The notes under the pieces are model-generated. The model saw nothing but the letters and a program-made list of their open reading frames with translations. It was not told the DNA's origin and made no database searches. Shown here in pieces: positions 31,999 to 44,500 of a stretch of 64,000 nt of DNA (its first letter is position 1; every line of letters begins with the position of its first letter). The DNA is from Podarcis raffonei. Taxonomy: Eukaryota > Chordata > Lepidosauria > Squamata > Lacertidae. The stretch is from assembly GCF_027172205.1 (NCBI RefSeq), contig NC_070603.1:13194501-13258500 (forward strand). Direction: 5' to 3'. A program made the position numbers and the translations under genes.

Positions 31999-32133
31999 CG
32001 TGTTTCCCAAACTTGGGTCTTCAGCTGTTTTTTGGACTACAACTCCCATCATCCCTAGCTAGCAAGACCCGGTGGTCAGGGATGATAGGACTTGTAGTCC
32101 AGAAATAACGACTACAAGTTTGGGAAATACTGC
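31999..32133. mobile_element. hAT-type foldback MITE upstream of MYG1
   Basis: GTGTTTCCCAAACTTGGGTC and CTACAAGTTTGGGAAATAC pair, with internal TTGGACTACAACTCCCATCA versus TGGACTACAAGTCCTATCA. Confidence 0.75.
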
Positions 32134-32180
32134 CGGGGATGAAGGGGCGGGGATTTTATAGAGGGGTGAAAAAGCGGGCA

Positions 32181-32797
32181 AGTAGAAGGGGAAGAAATGG
32201 AGGCAGTGAAAGATTTTACTTTCTTGGGCTCCATGATCACTGCAGATGGTGACAGCAGGCACGAAATTAAAAGACGCCTGCTTCTTGGGAGAAAAGCAAT
32301 GACAATCCTAGACAGCATCTTCAAAGCAGAGACATCACCTTGCCAACAAAGGTCCGTGTAGTTAAAGCTATGGTTTTCCCAGTAGTGATGTATGGAAGTG
32401 AGAGCTGGACCATAAAGAAGGCTGATCGCCGAAGAATTGATGCTTTTGAATTATGGTGCTGGAGGAGACTCTTGAGAGTCCCATGGACTGCAAGCAGATC
32501 AAACCGATCCATTCTTAAGGAAATCAGCCCTGAGTGCTCACTGGAAGGACAGATCGTGAAGCTGAGGCTCCAATACTTTGGCCACCTCATGAGAAGAGAA
32601 GACTCCCTGGAAAAGACCCTGATGTTGGGAAAGATGGAGGGCACAAGGAGAAGGGACGACAGAGGACGAGATGGTTGAACAGTGTTCTCGAATCTACCAG
32701 CATGAGTTTGACCAAACTGCGGGAGGCAGTGGAAGACAGGAGTGCCTGGCGTGCTCTGGTCCAGGGGGTCATGAAGAGTCGGACACGACTAAACAAC
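32181..32797 (+). mobile_element. Bov-B (RTE) LINE 3' end, 5' truncated
   Basis: Reads SESWTIKKADRRRIDAFELW, CWRRLLRVPWTASRSNRSIL, LEGQIVKLRLQYFGHLMRRE, the C-terminal RT region of Bov-B, ending GTCGGACACGACTAAACAAC. TSD AAAAAGCGGGCA at 32169-32180 and 32799-32810. The 3' end resembles that of the Sauria SINEs here, as expected for its partner LINE. Confidence 0.95.
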
Positions 32798-32919
32798 AAA
32801 AAAGCGGGCAGGGAGTTGGAGCCATCATGTCTCGTAAAAGTAACGTGAGGAGCGCCCAGGCATCGTCTTGGGGCACGTTTCTCAAATGTTTAAAGCCCAA
32901 GCTACACGCGCACATGCGC

Positions 32920-33240
32920 CACTGTGGTGGGTTGCGTGTCGTCTTGCACAGGACCTGGGTTCAAATGCTCCCTCAGCTGCGCATGCTCACTTTGGGCCCA
33001 TCACTGCTTCCCTCTCAGTCTATCCATAGCTGTCAACCTTCCCTTTTTTGGAAGCAAATTCCAGCGCCGTTTCCCGCTGCTGTCCCGGATTGTTAGATAT
33101 CCCGTAGACTGTCCCCGGGACAGGTGAGGCTGCTAAGCCCTTATTTTCAAATCTGAAAGTTGACAGCTATGAGTCTATCCTACCTCACAGGGTTGTTGTG
33201 ACGCTCCTTAAGGAAGGGTGAAGGTTGTTGAGTTGTTTTA
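32920..33240 (+). mobile_element. tRNA-derived SINE with MIR/L2-like tail, split by a hAT MITE
   Basis: GGACCTGGGTTCAAATGCTC before and CCTACCTCACAGGGTTGTTG after the 33025-33171 insertion. Confidence 0.7.
33025..33171. mobile_element. hAT MITE with perfect TIR and TSD
   Basis: 13-bp TIR CATAGCTGTCAAC / GTTGACAGCTATG; 8-bp TSD AGTCTATC at 33017-33024 and 33172-33179. Confidence 0.92.
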
Positions 33241-33554
33241 AAGCAGTAATTGTCCTACCCACCCGCCTTCCTGAACACAAATAGAAGCCATGTGTAAGTA
33301 TATTTAGGGGACAAGCATTTTATTCTTTTTCTTCCACATTTTCTTACCCAATTTGAGAAACCTCCTTCCCAAAAAGGCAGTTTTCACCCCTCTAGATGAG
33401 CGAAAGAGTCTGCAGACCAAAGCGTTTCCTGCTCATGCAGTGTAACAGGGACTTCTGGCAACGCTTCTCCCCATTTTCTAATGTTTGGTACAAATGAGGA
33501 TGGCAGACAGCAGTGATTTTGAATAACCTTGTGCTAAAGTGTGTGTGTGTGATT

Positions 33555-33612
33555 GTGCAGTTGAAAGGCTTCCCCAGGGTCATCTAGTCCAACTCCCTGC
33601 AATGCAGGATTA
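33555..33612 (-). mobile_element. CR1 LINE 3' tail scrap
   Basis: GGGTCATCTAGTCCAACTCC and CTGCAATGCAGGA, reverse orientation. Confidence 0.75.
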
Positions 33613-33800
33613 TCAGCCTACAGACACTGAATTAGAATTCAGTGTTTAAAAGAAGCTGCCCAACCTTCTTTGGGGACAGAAACTCTTCTTTGCTTTCATC
33701 TTCAGGCATGTTGCATCTTTGAAAATATCCTTGAAGTGCTCCTTTTCTGTGTCTGTTAGTTACTGAACTAAGGCAGGTTCCTAAATGAATTGTCACTATA

Positions 33801-34181
33801 CAGTGGTACCAGTGTGAACATGGCCGGAGTATTGGGTTTGGATAAAGGAACTTCATGGTTTGAATCCACCCAGCAACAAAATAAATGCTTAATTTCTCCA
33901 GGGCTGCTTCACACATGACAGATACATCTCACAGAAGTACAGTGGTACCTCAGGTTGCATACGCTTCAGGTTACATACGCTTCAGGTTACAGACTCCGCT
34001 AACCCAGAAATAGTGCTTCAGGTTAAGAACTTTGCTTCAGGCTGAGAACAGAAATTGTGCTCCGGCGGCGCAGCAACAGCAGGAGGCCCCATTAGCTAAA
34101 GTGTTGCTTCAGGTTAAGAACAGTTTCAGGTTAAGTACGGACCTCCGGAACGAATTAAGAACTTAACCCGAGGTACCACTA
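33801..34181. mobile_element. Tigger-like MITE carrying 129 bp of non-MITE sequence
   Basis: CAGTGGTACC at 33801, then 33811-33939 identical but for about one base to 676-804, then a complete MITE 33940-34181. TA flanks the whole unit (33799-33800, 34182-34183). Confidence 0.85.
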
Positions 34182-34489
34182 TATAGTAGATAAGAACTAC
34201 AGACTCCTATGGAGACACCACCACGACCGGTGCAAGAGTGGAGCAAAGCTCTGTGTACATTTGGATTTTCTTCTTTGAAGTGTGGGGTATATAACGGGGA
34301 ATTGGTGCAGCCAGGAAATCTGCTTTTAAAAACCTGGTTATGAGCAGCTCAACTTTGTCCCAGAGAGAATGAAGTAGCAATCCTATTCTACTTTTCTGGG
34401 AGAGTAAGCCCCACTAAACTCAATGGGATTTAATTCTGAGCAGACATGTATAATATGTAAGTAAATCACTCAAGTGAAATGATTTTTTT

Positions 34490-37400
34490 TCTCACAAAGC
34501 AGTACGTTTTTATTAATAAGGTAACAGCATTCTACACTTACAACTACGAAAACAGTATTCAATCATTCTTTGTCCTGTCAATAAAGCTCTGGAATAGGTT
34601 TTGGTTTTTTAAATATTAGATCTATTTATCCATTAGAAAAAAAGCCCAAAGATGTACAGAGGAATAAAAAGATAGCATTCGCCTCTAGGTCTTCATCATA
34701 TTTACCACCACTATAATTAAAATATAGATTTGTCTCTTTAAATAATTCTACTGATTTTTTTATAAAGTGCATTGCATGATTTAAATTACACAAGGCAACA
34801 AGAGATGATTTGTGTTTCACATTTGGAAAGAAGCTACTCCTCTCTTATTGTACAGGTTTGGCTTTCGCATGCAGACTTGGCAAAAATAAACCCCAGCATC
34901 TCTGAAAAAAGAGCAGCTATGATTCAACTATCATTGTCCTTAAAATGTCTAAAATCCAATTTACATTTTACAATAGACCATTTTCAACCCATATTAAATA
35001 GCTATTTACACATTCAATTATACCACAAAACCTGGTGCAAATTGTTCAGCATAGGCATCATTAATGGATTTAACACAGGAGCCGGGTATCTAAACCACTC
35101 TCCCAAGCTACTGGGAAAATACAGCAGCCTGGTTTGTTTTCCAATGATTGCAAACAGTCTTCTATCCTCATGGCTTAGGGCAGACAACCAAAAGACAACC
35201 CCCCCAAAAAACCTTCTTTTTAAAAAAAGAATCAGAGGAAAAACAGCAATAGATCTGTGTGAAAAATTCACAATAGAACTAAGAGCTGGCTTGACTTTAA
35301 AAAATTAAAAAAAATAACCCAGGGCTAGCTCATCAATAACACACGGGTTGGGGAACAATGTTAGGTTCCATTCTTCTCCACATTGACAGAACAAGCATAT
35401 TGATACCTCCATCCCTTTAGGCTTGAGGGTTATTTCCTGAGACAGGATGGAAATCTCGCACCTAAGACTGTGATTCCTACAAATGTTATATGCCTTTTTG
35501 TTTCAGGCAAGTCCCACTCTCCCTCCATCCCTTAACCAAAGAAAGAATGGCAAGGAACTGCTAATTTCCCCCTTGCAAATAAGCCTAACACGCAAAGCTA
35601 CACACAGAAACCTCTCTCAGAATCGGCAGCGTGTCCTCTAACTTAGCACAGCTGCTTCTCACATTTTGGGAGGCGGGCAGGCTTTGCAAAGTGCATCCAC
35701 TCAATCATGTTCTCCTGGATAAGCAGCTGGGCATCTTTCAGCACAGCAGCGCATGCCAGGGAATTGCCACAACTCCCTGGCGCATGCCCACCGTGTGTGC
35801 GCAGATGCACATCTCCCTTTCAAACCTGATGGCACTCGTGGCAACAGCATGAGGCTGAAAGGCTGCTAAGTGGCTGTATGCTTACATGAAAAGCCAGGTT
35901 GCAAATGCCACTACAGTATCCACAAACCCCTAAAATATCTGTTTTATTTAAAACATCTGACAAGCCTTTCTTAAGGGGCTATTTGCCCCTGCAACTCAAT
36001 TGGGCTTTGAAAATGAGTTTGGAAGGCTTGCATTACAAGCCTATCTATCTAAAGAGATGTGAAGTAAGTGGGTACTTTCTTTTCGTCCCCACTGCCAGGC
36101 TGCAAAGGTCTGTGAAAAGGGAAATAGTTGTACTGCTGGGAGGTTGGGGGGGACGGGACACCACAGACTTACTCCATGTGGGTGGGCTGCCCTTGTGCCA
36201 ACTCTCCAACGAGCATAGGAGGAAGTTAAAGGCTTTGATGAATCCTACCAAATCCTAGTAATTAAGACTAATTTTAGAGTAAAAGAATCTAGCCATAACT
36301 TTGGGAGGAACCGATTCATTGGTCTGGAGCAGACTCAAGGCACTTTGCACCATAATTACTTTCTACCCTACCCTATTACCCTACTGACACCTAGAGATCA
36401 AGAGGGAGATTTCAATCCAAAAAAAGGAAGCTCCCTTCCTTTATTCCCATATGCAAAACCCTACCAGCACAACCCCAAAGGATTTGTTAAACTAAGGGGT
36501 TCAATGTGACCTTCCTTTATTCACGGAACTGAATTCTCGTCATCTCACCAGACATTTTAAGTGACAATCTGTAGCTGTGCATACAGTGTGCAAATTGCAG
36601 CTATTGCAGTAATAAAAAAACCACACACAAATACAATAACACATTGGTGAATGTACACTATGTGTTTGAAGAGAGTAGTACGCTTGTACGTATTTGATGA
36701 ATAGGCCACTATCTATCAAGCGTCTAGGAGAGAACATCTATATTCATCTTTGCTCTCTCTCTGTTGTTGACAGTTAATTTTACATTTCTCTTTTGTGCAA
36801 TTAATAGCTATGTATCCTCCAATCTTACTTTGGATTCTGTGGGACCAATGAAGCTACAACTAAATATCCCAAGCACGTTCTCTGCAAAGAAATTATTTTA
36901 ATATTGGCAATGAATTACTTCCCTTTTCAGCACACAGTTCACATGTGCTTTGTTTTTCCAGAGGTCATATACAGTAGTCCAGAAGTTGTCAAACTCACAA
37001 AATGTCACTTTCAGCCTCCCTGAGTGTTACTAAGGGCTGATTATGGCTCCAGCATCTGAAAATCACCTCTGCAGAGTACTTCTCAATGTGATGGCTGGAA
37101 TATTTTTGGTGCTACTTTGCATGTGGCTTATCTTGATAAACGGGGCTTTCCCCTTGCCACTCCAAAGTAACCCAAAGCGACCCTGAACAAACTCAAGCCT
37201 GCTGGCTTGATGAGAAGCCAGTTCTGTACTCCTCTTGGCAGCTGGCCGTGCTTGAAACAGTGTAAGAACTAACGCTGCAAACAGGACATGAGTTGTTAGC
37301 AGGCTTATTTCTTGGGAAACAATGCTGCGCTCCAAGCAGGGGCTTGGCTATTAGGAAGTCAACTCCCAGAGTGTCTACACCAGGTCACAGGTCAAATATA

Positions 37401-38320
37401 ATTTTCCTCCCGTTACAAATTTATTTAGTGACAACAATGTGCCAGGCATGTTTATACACACTAAAAAAAGTCAGAAAGATGACACAGGTTATTTATTCCT
37501 GTAAACCTGGCTGTGTACATGCCCCCCCCCATTTTACTCTGCAGCCAATGCACTCCCACCACTGGTTTCGGAAGAGGTGTACATACGATATTATCTTAAT
37601 CCGTATCTCTCTTCCATCTCTCCTGCATTTTGATGTATTTCTCCCCAAATCACCTTTGATCCAAATTAAGGAAAAGAGCAACCTAGCTGCAGTTTAAGCT
37701 GATAATGTGTACACAGCCTGTGCTTTCCCTGTTTACTCTTAGGTTAATAAATGCTTTTTCTAGTACTGAAGAGCTCTGAGGTTTGGCAGAAAATTATGAG
37801 AGGTGAGGGGAGTTGACATTTTGCACCAAGAATAACAGTTACTCTTCCCTGCATGTTACAGTCATTCTGAACCAAAAGCTCTCAGCGTGTTAAAAGAAAG
37901 AATATCCCATGTCCAATCCATCACAAATCTTAAATTCCACCCGCTGTTATTCAACCATTCACCTTCCATTTAAGACACAGCACAGACATTTCAGTTGCTG
38001 GCTTGAAAAGCTCAACATTGAAGAAAGCAACAAGCGGTTTCATCATGGCAAAGCAACAAGTGAGAAAGATCTTTAGTTTTGATAGGCAGGAGAGAAGGGG
38101 CTAGCTTGCGAATTGCTGCTCAGCAGCAATGCAAAATATGAGGCTGAAGATATACAAACAATGCAGTCCCTCTGGTAGTGTGGAAAGGAAAAAAAATCAA
38201 AACTCTTGCCGACAGAATATACAAAACTTCAACTTGGGCCAAAGCTCTCAGTTTGCCACCAGCGGGAAGCTGGGCTGACTTCTCCCTTTACTTCAACAGG
38301 TTTCATTCCCAGTCACGGAG
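34490..38320 (-). other. VDR: Probable VDR 3' UTR and polyadenylation region
   Basis: About 3.8 kb below the VDR stop codon is AT-rich and contains none of the SINE, MITE or LINE copies that fill the flanking DNA. An AATAAA on the minus strand lies at 34509-34514, just before repeats resume at about 34180; other AATAAA sites occur near 35943, 36438 and 36509. Mammalian VDR also has a multi-kilobase 3' UTR. The exact cleavage site is inferred. Confidence 0.65.
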
Positions 38321-38580
38321 TCAGGAGATCTCATTGCCAAAGACTTCGAGGACCAGCGGAGTCAGCTGCATGCTGTGCTCCGGAAGAAAGGAGAGGCAGC
38401 GATATTGCTTGGAATGCTCCTCGTTCAGGCTCCGGAGGTCTGCAAGTTTCTGGATCATCTTGGGATAGAGCAAGCGGTTGCCCGGAGGAGGGTGTCGGCA
38501 GAGAATGTATGTCTGCAGGATAGCTGAAAGATGATCTTGGATGGACTCCACCAGAGCAGTGTCCTGAACGCCAGGGCGGT
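38321..38580 (-). CDS. VDR: VDR last coding exon (helices 10-12, stop)
   Basis: Acceptor CCTAG, 260 nt ending in TGA. It encodes [55 protein letters not shown] and the AF-2 end LEVFGNEIS. Confidence 0.98.
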
Positions 38581-41500
38581 CTAGGAACAGAAAACATAAA
38601 CACACCTCCAGTGACCAGGGTAGGCAAAAAGACAAAGATAACAAGAGTCTTCTGTTCCCTCTACTTGTGGTTAAGTTTGTCTTTCCCCCTCTTTTGTTTT
38701 CTGAATACTAGTTCCCGACAATCGGCCCATGCTGTCTGATACTAGTTTCCTATTATGGGCATCCCCACAACTACTCTCAGAGCTACCAACTCGGCTCTTA
38801 AAAATCTACAAAACATTGCTGAATTTGCACAGTTACACTCACACATCCTCTAATATGTTTCATGCCATGTGCCAAAAGCAGAGGCATGAAATGGATCTTA
38901 TCTGAGGATCGTGAAATACCATGTTTCATTTCTGCTAAAATAAAGCAGCCGAAGATATCAGCCCAGGTCTCTTTTGCATGGGGAAAAAAATGAGCATCGG
39001 GACTTTAAGAGCAACAGTTCAGATCACTGAATATAGCTTAGGTTGTGTTTTATGTAATTATCAGAGCTGAGGCTCATGTTACTTTCTTACTGCCCCTGCT
39101 GCTTGTTCTTAAGTTATTGAAGAAAGCAGCCATCTTCTTCCTTTTGCAGCTTTTATAGCAGGTGGGGAACCTTTCCCAGCTGCCATTTTTCTTCTGAGGA
39201 ACCCATGACATTGGCAAACAGCAAAAAAGTGGGTGGAGCAATGGATGAGACTCTTACTTTTGTACAGCAGTTTACATTCCAGCCATGCAAAAGTCAGAAG
39301 TGACTCTCTCCATCCAATCAAGCAAGTGGCACCATCCCTGGTTCAAGGAAACATTCCAGCCCAGGCAAAAATACTCAAAGGAGGTGCGGAGCAGGGACAG
39401 GGCAGACAGAGAGGCCTCCATAACTGAATTTGGCCTCTGTAGGCTCCCCACCCCTGTTGTGTAGGCAGGAAAAGAGACCCCTTGCACCACTTGCCGGACT
39501 TTTTATCGCCTTGTGCTTCTGGCAAGGAAAACTCCAGGGGTTCTGCTGCTCATTTGTTGCAATCCCAACATTCTAGCAACGTTTTTAAAAATAAGGGAGA
39601 GCGGGAGGCTAGGTGCTGATGATGTTGAAGCACCTCCCTGTGCTGTCAGGCAAATGGCTGATTCATTCCCCCTTGGATGTTCGGGAAAAAGCAGCCGCTC
39701 AAAATGAGGCCCTACTTCAGCAGACTCCATTTCCTCAGCTTTATGTGCTAAGGAAACAAACTAGTAGAAAATCAGAAGTAGTTAAATTCAGTTCTCCACA
39801 TTTCCACATCAGTTTGCATTTTTATAAGAAGCCATTGTGGAAATTCATCAGAAATTTGCTACAAATTTCTCCTAATACACTTCTTTTGCAATTTTTACGT
39901 AATGTAAACATTTCTGCAAAACAAGTTTCCCTAGTATAATGCATTTTTATATGTTATTTTCACTGACACATGCACACTTTACCCTAGTATATGCATTCTT
40001 GCGACCCACAGCTAGAAGAGAAAGCCAAATGAGTTTCCTCCTAGTGGATAGGGACAAGGATGTTACTGCCCCAGTGGCTTCCTTTTTAACCTCCATCTTA
40101 CCCGAAAAGGTGCTTAATGAATTATCCCTCTAGGGAATAGGCAGGGTGAAGCAGAACAATCGAGTACCGTGTGATCCTTGACAGCCTCACCCCTGTCCCT
40201 TTTAAATTTATCCTAGTGTTTTGAAATGTTTTAACTCGTAATGCCAATAAAGATATTTGTATTTGTATTTATTTGCATTCCTGCACATGTTACTTGGCTG
40301 GATAATTTTATTGCAAAATTTGTGGAGTTACACGGATTTTGAAGGATGGCTATGTTTCGGTTTGTGTGTTATATGGGAAAGTGCAAATTGGGTAGATTTG
40401 CCTATGAATGCAAAATGAAGAGATTTCTCTCCCCTCCCTAAGCGTCAACAAATGATTAGGATCCTGAATAATCATAATAAAAGAGTAGCAAAGACTCCTG
40501 CATGATCAATGAAGGAGGCTACAGCTTCTCAGTATTTGCCAAAGGGTAAGGATACATTTGTGGAAGGTATATTGTGCTCTGTGGAAGGTATAGTAAAAAA
40601 ACCCCAGAACAAAATCCAATCTTATGGCTTATATTTTTCCTTCCATGTACACCCATCACTCAAAATGTAATTGTGGCAAAGCAGATGCTTGCATTCTTTT
40701 CACACAGGACAGCATACACCACTGTGCATGTTATTTCCTATATAGAAATTATATCCCAGAAGTGGCTGGCTTGTAGATGCCACCCGTGGTTGGTGCTGGT
40801 TTTAATCTACAATTAAAACACAGCCGGAAAAGGCAAGAGTTTCTCTTACCAGGAGAAAGGATGCAGATGGCCATGAGGAGAACATGTTCTTCTTCATGCA
40901 GGTTCAGCTTCTTCAGGTTGATCTGAAATTTAACAAGGGGCTCAAGCAAGTCCAGGCTATGCCCAGCTGAAACAGAAACATAAAAACCCTTTTGAGAGGC
41001 AGGCTCTAGATTCTTGATAGATTTATCAGCTAACGTGAAACAGAGCAAGAAGCAAAATTAAAGATAAATTCACACGTGGATTAATAATAATAATAATAAA
41101 TTTTATTTATATCCCGCCCTCCCCAGCCGAAGCTGGGCTCAGGGCGGCTAACAACAATCAAAATAATCCAACATTCTAAAAACATTCATTATAAAATTAA
41201 TTAAAATCAAATTAAAATCAAATTGATGGCAACCATTAAGCAAAATTCTGTGCAGATTGCCAGAGGAGGGGGTCAGGCTGCGCCCTGACTAAAGGCCTGG
41301 TGGAACAGCTCTGTCTTGCAGGCCCTGCGGAAAGATGTCAGGTCCCGCAGGGCCCTAGTCTCTTGTGACAGAGCGTTCAGCCAATCCTGCCTGGAGACCT
41401 CACAAAAGAGATGAGCTCGCTCGTGCTCAGTTGGCATGATAATACTATCAGAACAGGAAATGCTCCAGTCCTGGAAACTTCCACATATGTTCGGATACAA

Positions 41501-44500
41501 AATGAATACCAAGGCTGTACAAAGAATATATATTTTCAGATGCCTTGTTACCGTTTTTACTCACATGTTCAGGAACTATTAAGGGTCAAGAGCTTTCCCT
41601 TCTGATGCAAGTGCTGGTGTTTGCACACTCCCTCCATCAAAACGAAGCATAGTCAGCCTGCAAGTCACTTAGGTATGATTTCACTAAATTATCTCCCGGC
41701 CATTTCAGGGCTGGCTAGCAATGATACATTCTGACACCTCCAATTCTGTGACTTTGGCTCCATTTTGCAAGTGCCACGGCATCTTCAAATAACTAGGGGT
41801 TTGAGAATTATAAATATGATGGATATGATGGGCTGCCGGCACTTTGGTTGTTGATGTGAACAGAATACCCAAACTGACGATTCACCCATTACTTATAAGG
41901 ACCAATTTATATGAATGCTTTTTGAACTTCCCACTTTCTCCATGTTGGAGAAGTTACTTTTGACTTTCTGCAGGTGGAGAACAGAGATGGCAAAGTGGTT
42001 GTCTGAATGCTGAAACAGGCACCCAGCTTTTTATTGAACACATCACACAACACTGTTTTTTGTTGTGTTTGTAGTGGCATGCTAAAAGCTGGAACTGAGT
42101 CCATTATGAAGCAATGAAATGCCCCGCCTCCCTACCCAGTTGCCTAACTGTGATGACACAATTGTGTCTTCACAGTTGGGGGAAAACCTGAAAAGGCAAT
42201 CGCATGAATTGGTTCCAAAATATCAATAGACTAAGTGAGAAACACAACTCTCCCTCGTTCTTGGATTCATCACCTAACATCCATTATTTCCCAAATTACG
42301 GTATATTTTGCAAACCATTTTGCACAACCCCAAAAGCAATATATAAATATTTTAATCAATAAATTAAGCAAATCACTGGATCACTACCTCACAGATTGTA
42401 CTTATCCTAACTTTTGCATTACTTTGGCCTTCTGTAGGCCTTGAGTTGTATCTTCTAGGGATAATGATACCTAGTATTAATTGTAAGCAAATCAAGATGA
42501 GACAAGCTCATTTCGGTGGCTGCTCCAGAGCAGCCTTGTGCTTGACTGGAATCTTATACCATTCACACCTAAAACTACTGTACCTTGAGTGACATCGCTG
42601 ATTTTGTATTTGAAGTCATTGCTGCCACAGGTCCAGGACATATCGTCCAGTGAAAATGACTGATTTGAACGGAGCATAATTACTTCAATGACGCTGGATT
42701 TCAGTAGAGCAATCTGGTCCTCCGCTGTTAGATCTCTACATTTAGGGAAGAGAAAATATATATCTGAAACCTCAAAGCATCCAGCATCATAACACTCCAT
42801 TATATAGGGGTTAGAACTGATTATTTGCTTCCTTCCAGCGCTACAGCTTGCCGTGTGATACTCAAAGGAGCTCCCTCAGTGAACAATTGTGCACTTTATC
42901 ATTTCACTGATCTCATTTACTCAACCCTCTGAATGTCAGCCTCCAGTCTCCTCTGAAGAACCATGTGCAACACACTATAATAATAATTTTATTTATACCA
43001 TGGGTTGGTTCACCCATTTGTGCCCATAATACACTGACTGTAGCATATGTGAATTGTATCCCCCAATTCTTGTACAACACTTTTCAATGTAAATAGCCCA
43101 CATATTGGGTTAAGAGCCATCAACTGCGGAGTAATCCATGCACAACTCATAAACTCCAACTGTGAGCTCAGTTAAATTTCCCGGCTTGACATGACCATTG
43201 CTCTTCATTGTGGGAGTGCAGTGCTGTCCAGTAGATAGGAACAGCTTAAGTTCAATCATGTCAAGTCATAACTGATGCACATCCTGCAATGTTCGGGCAG
43301 ATAGAAGCTGAGGAAATCCTCATTCAACTGAGCCATGTGTCAGAATGATCATGTAACAGCTCCATTAATGCTCAATTTACAACGAGATTTCTTAATAAGC
43401 AACCTTACTGCAGGCTAAATGGATGAGAGCGAGAAGCAGAGGCAATAATGACATTGATGTTCTGGCTCACAGCCATATTGAAGGATTTACTCAAATTATG
43501 TCTGGATAGAAGGAAGCTGGGAAAATGTATTCTAAGTTCCTAAATTTATTGCGCTGAAAAATACCGTTCTCCTGGGGAAATGATTTCCTGTATGTATTTA
43601 TTAATACTGTTTAGTTGTTTTCAGTTTTTTATTTTTGTTGCAACCAACCCAGAAGTCTCCTTCTGGAAGCTGTGTGGTGTGGTACAATTTTTAAAACGAA
43701 TGTATTAAACACACACACACAAATACATTCAAGGGAAGGAAAACGCATTGAACCATTCTGAAGAAACCAAAGCAAGCATCCTTACTTGAACCCTGGAATC
43801 ATTTTTGCAAATCCAATCACTTTTTGGATGCTGTAGCTAACAAGGTCGGCCACGTGAGGCAGCATAGAGAGGTGTGAGAAGTCCATGGACATGGTTGCAC
43901 TTTCATCGCTGTCATCACTGAGTTCCACACTCGATAACATCCTGGGCTCTGCAAGACAGAGAGGGGAAAGCACACAGATTAAATCAAAAGTTAAGGCTTT
44001 AAAAAAGCCAGATCTAACAAATGTATTAAAGGTTTCTGTGAAGGAGGATTCAAGTTCAGCAATTGAGCCACAAGATGAGAGGGGGTGGGCTGGGCATCCT
44101 AAGGAGCTCTGATCTACAAGACAAGGGGAAACTGAATCTGGCAGAGGAGAAAACAAATCCATAGCTGGAGATAACATTCCTGGATTTGTTTGCTGTGGGC
44201 CTGGAGGTCATTTGGCAATCTTCACATTACCTGGGGAAGAGCTGAAAGTGTCTGAAGAGTCTTCTGAAGAAGAGAAGCCTTGTGACATAAGAGAGGAAGA
44301 TCTGCTTGTGCTTCTTCTGCCTGAATCAAGTCTCACAGGAGGCTGAAACAAAAAAGGGTACCATTCCAACTATTTGTCAATTGCTCTTTTCAAATAACAT
44401 CTCTGTCTGTCCCCAACACTTTAGTTCTGTTTGCTGGTAAATTTGTGCACTGACAAGGGCCCCTTGCTAAGGAAAAAAGAATGGTTTTACACAGTGCTTT

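Noticed and set aside
34772-35308. 178-codon plus-strand ORF as a protein gene
   Set aside because: Antisense to the probable VDR 3' UTR, AT-rich, no domain or signal recognised, no splice context. Kept only as a minor note in a finding.
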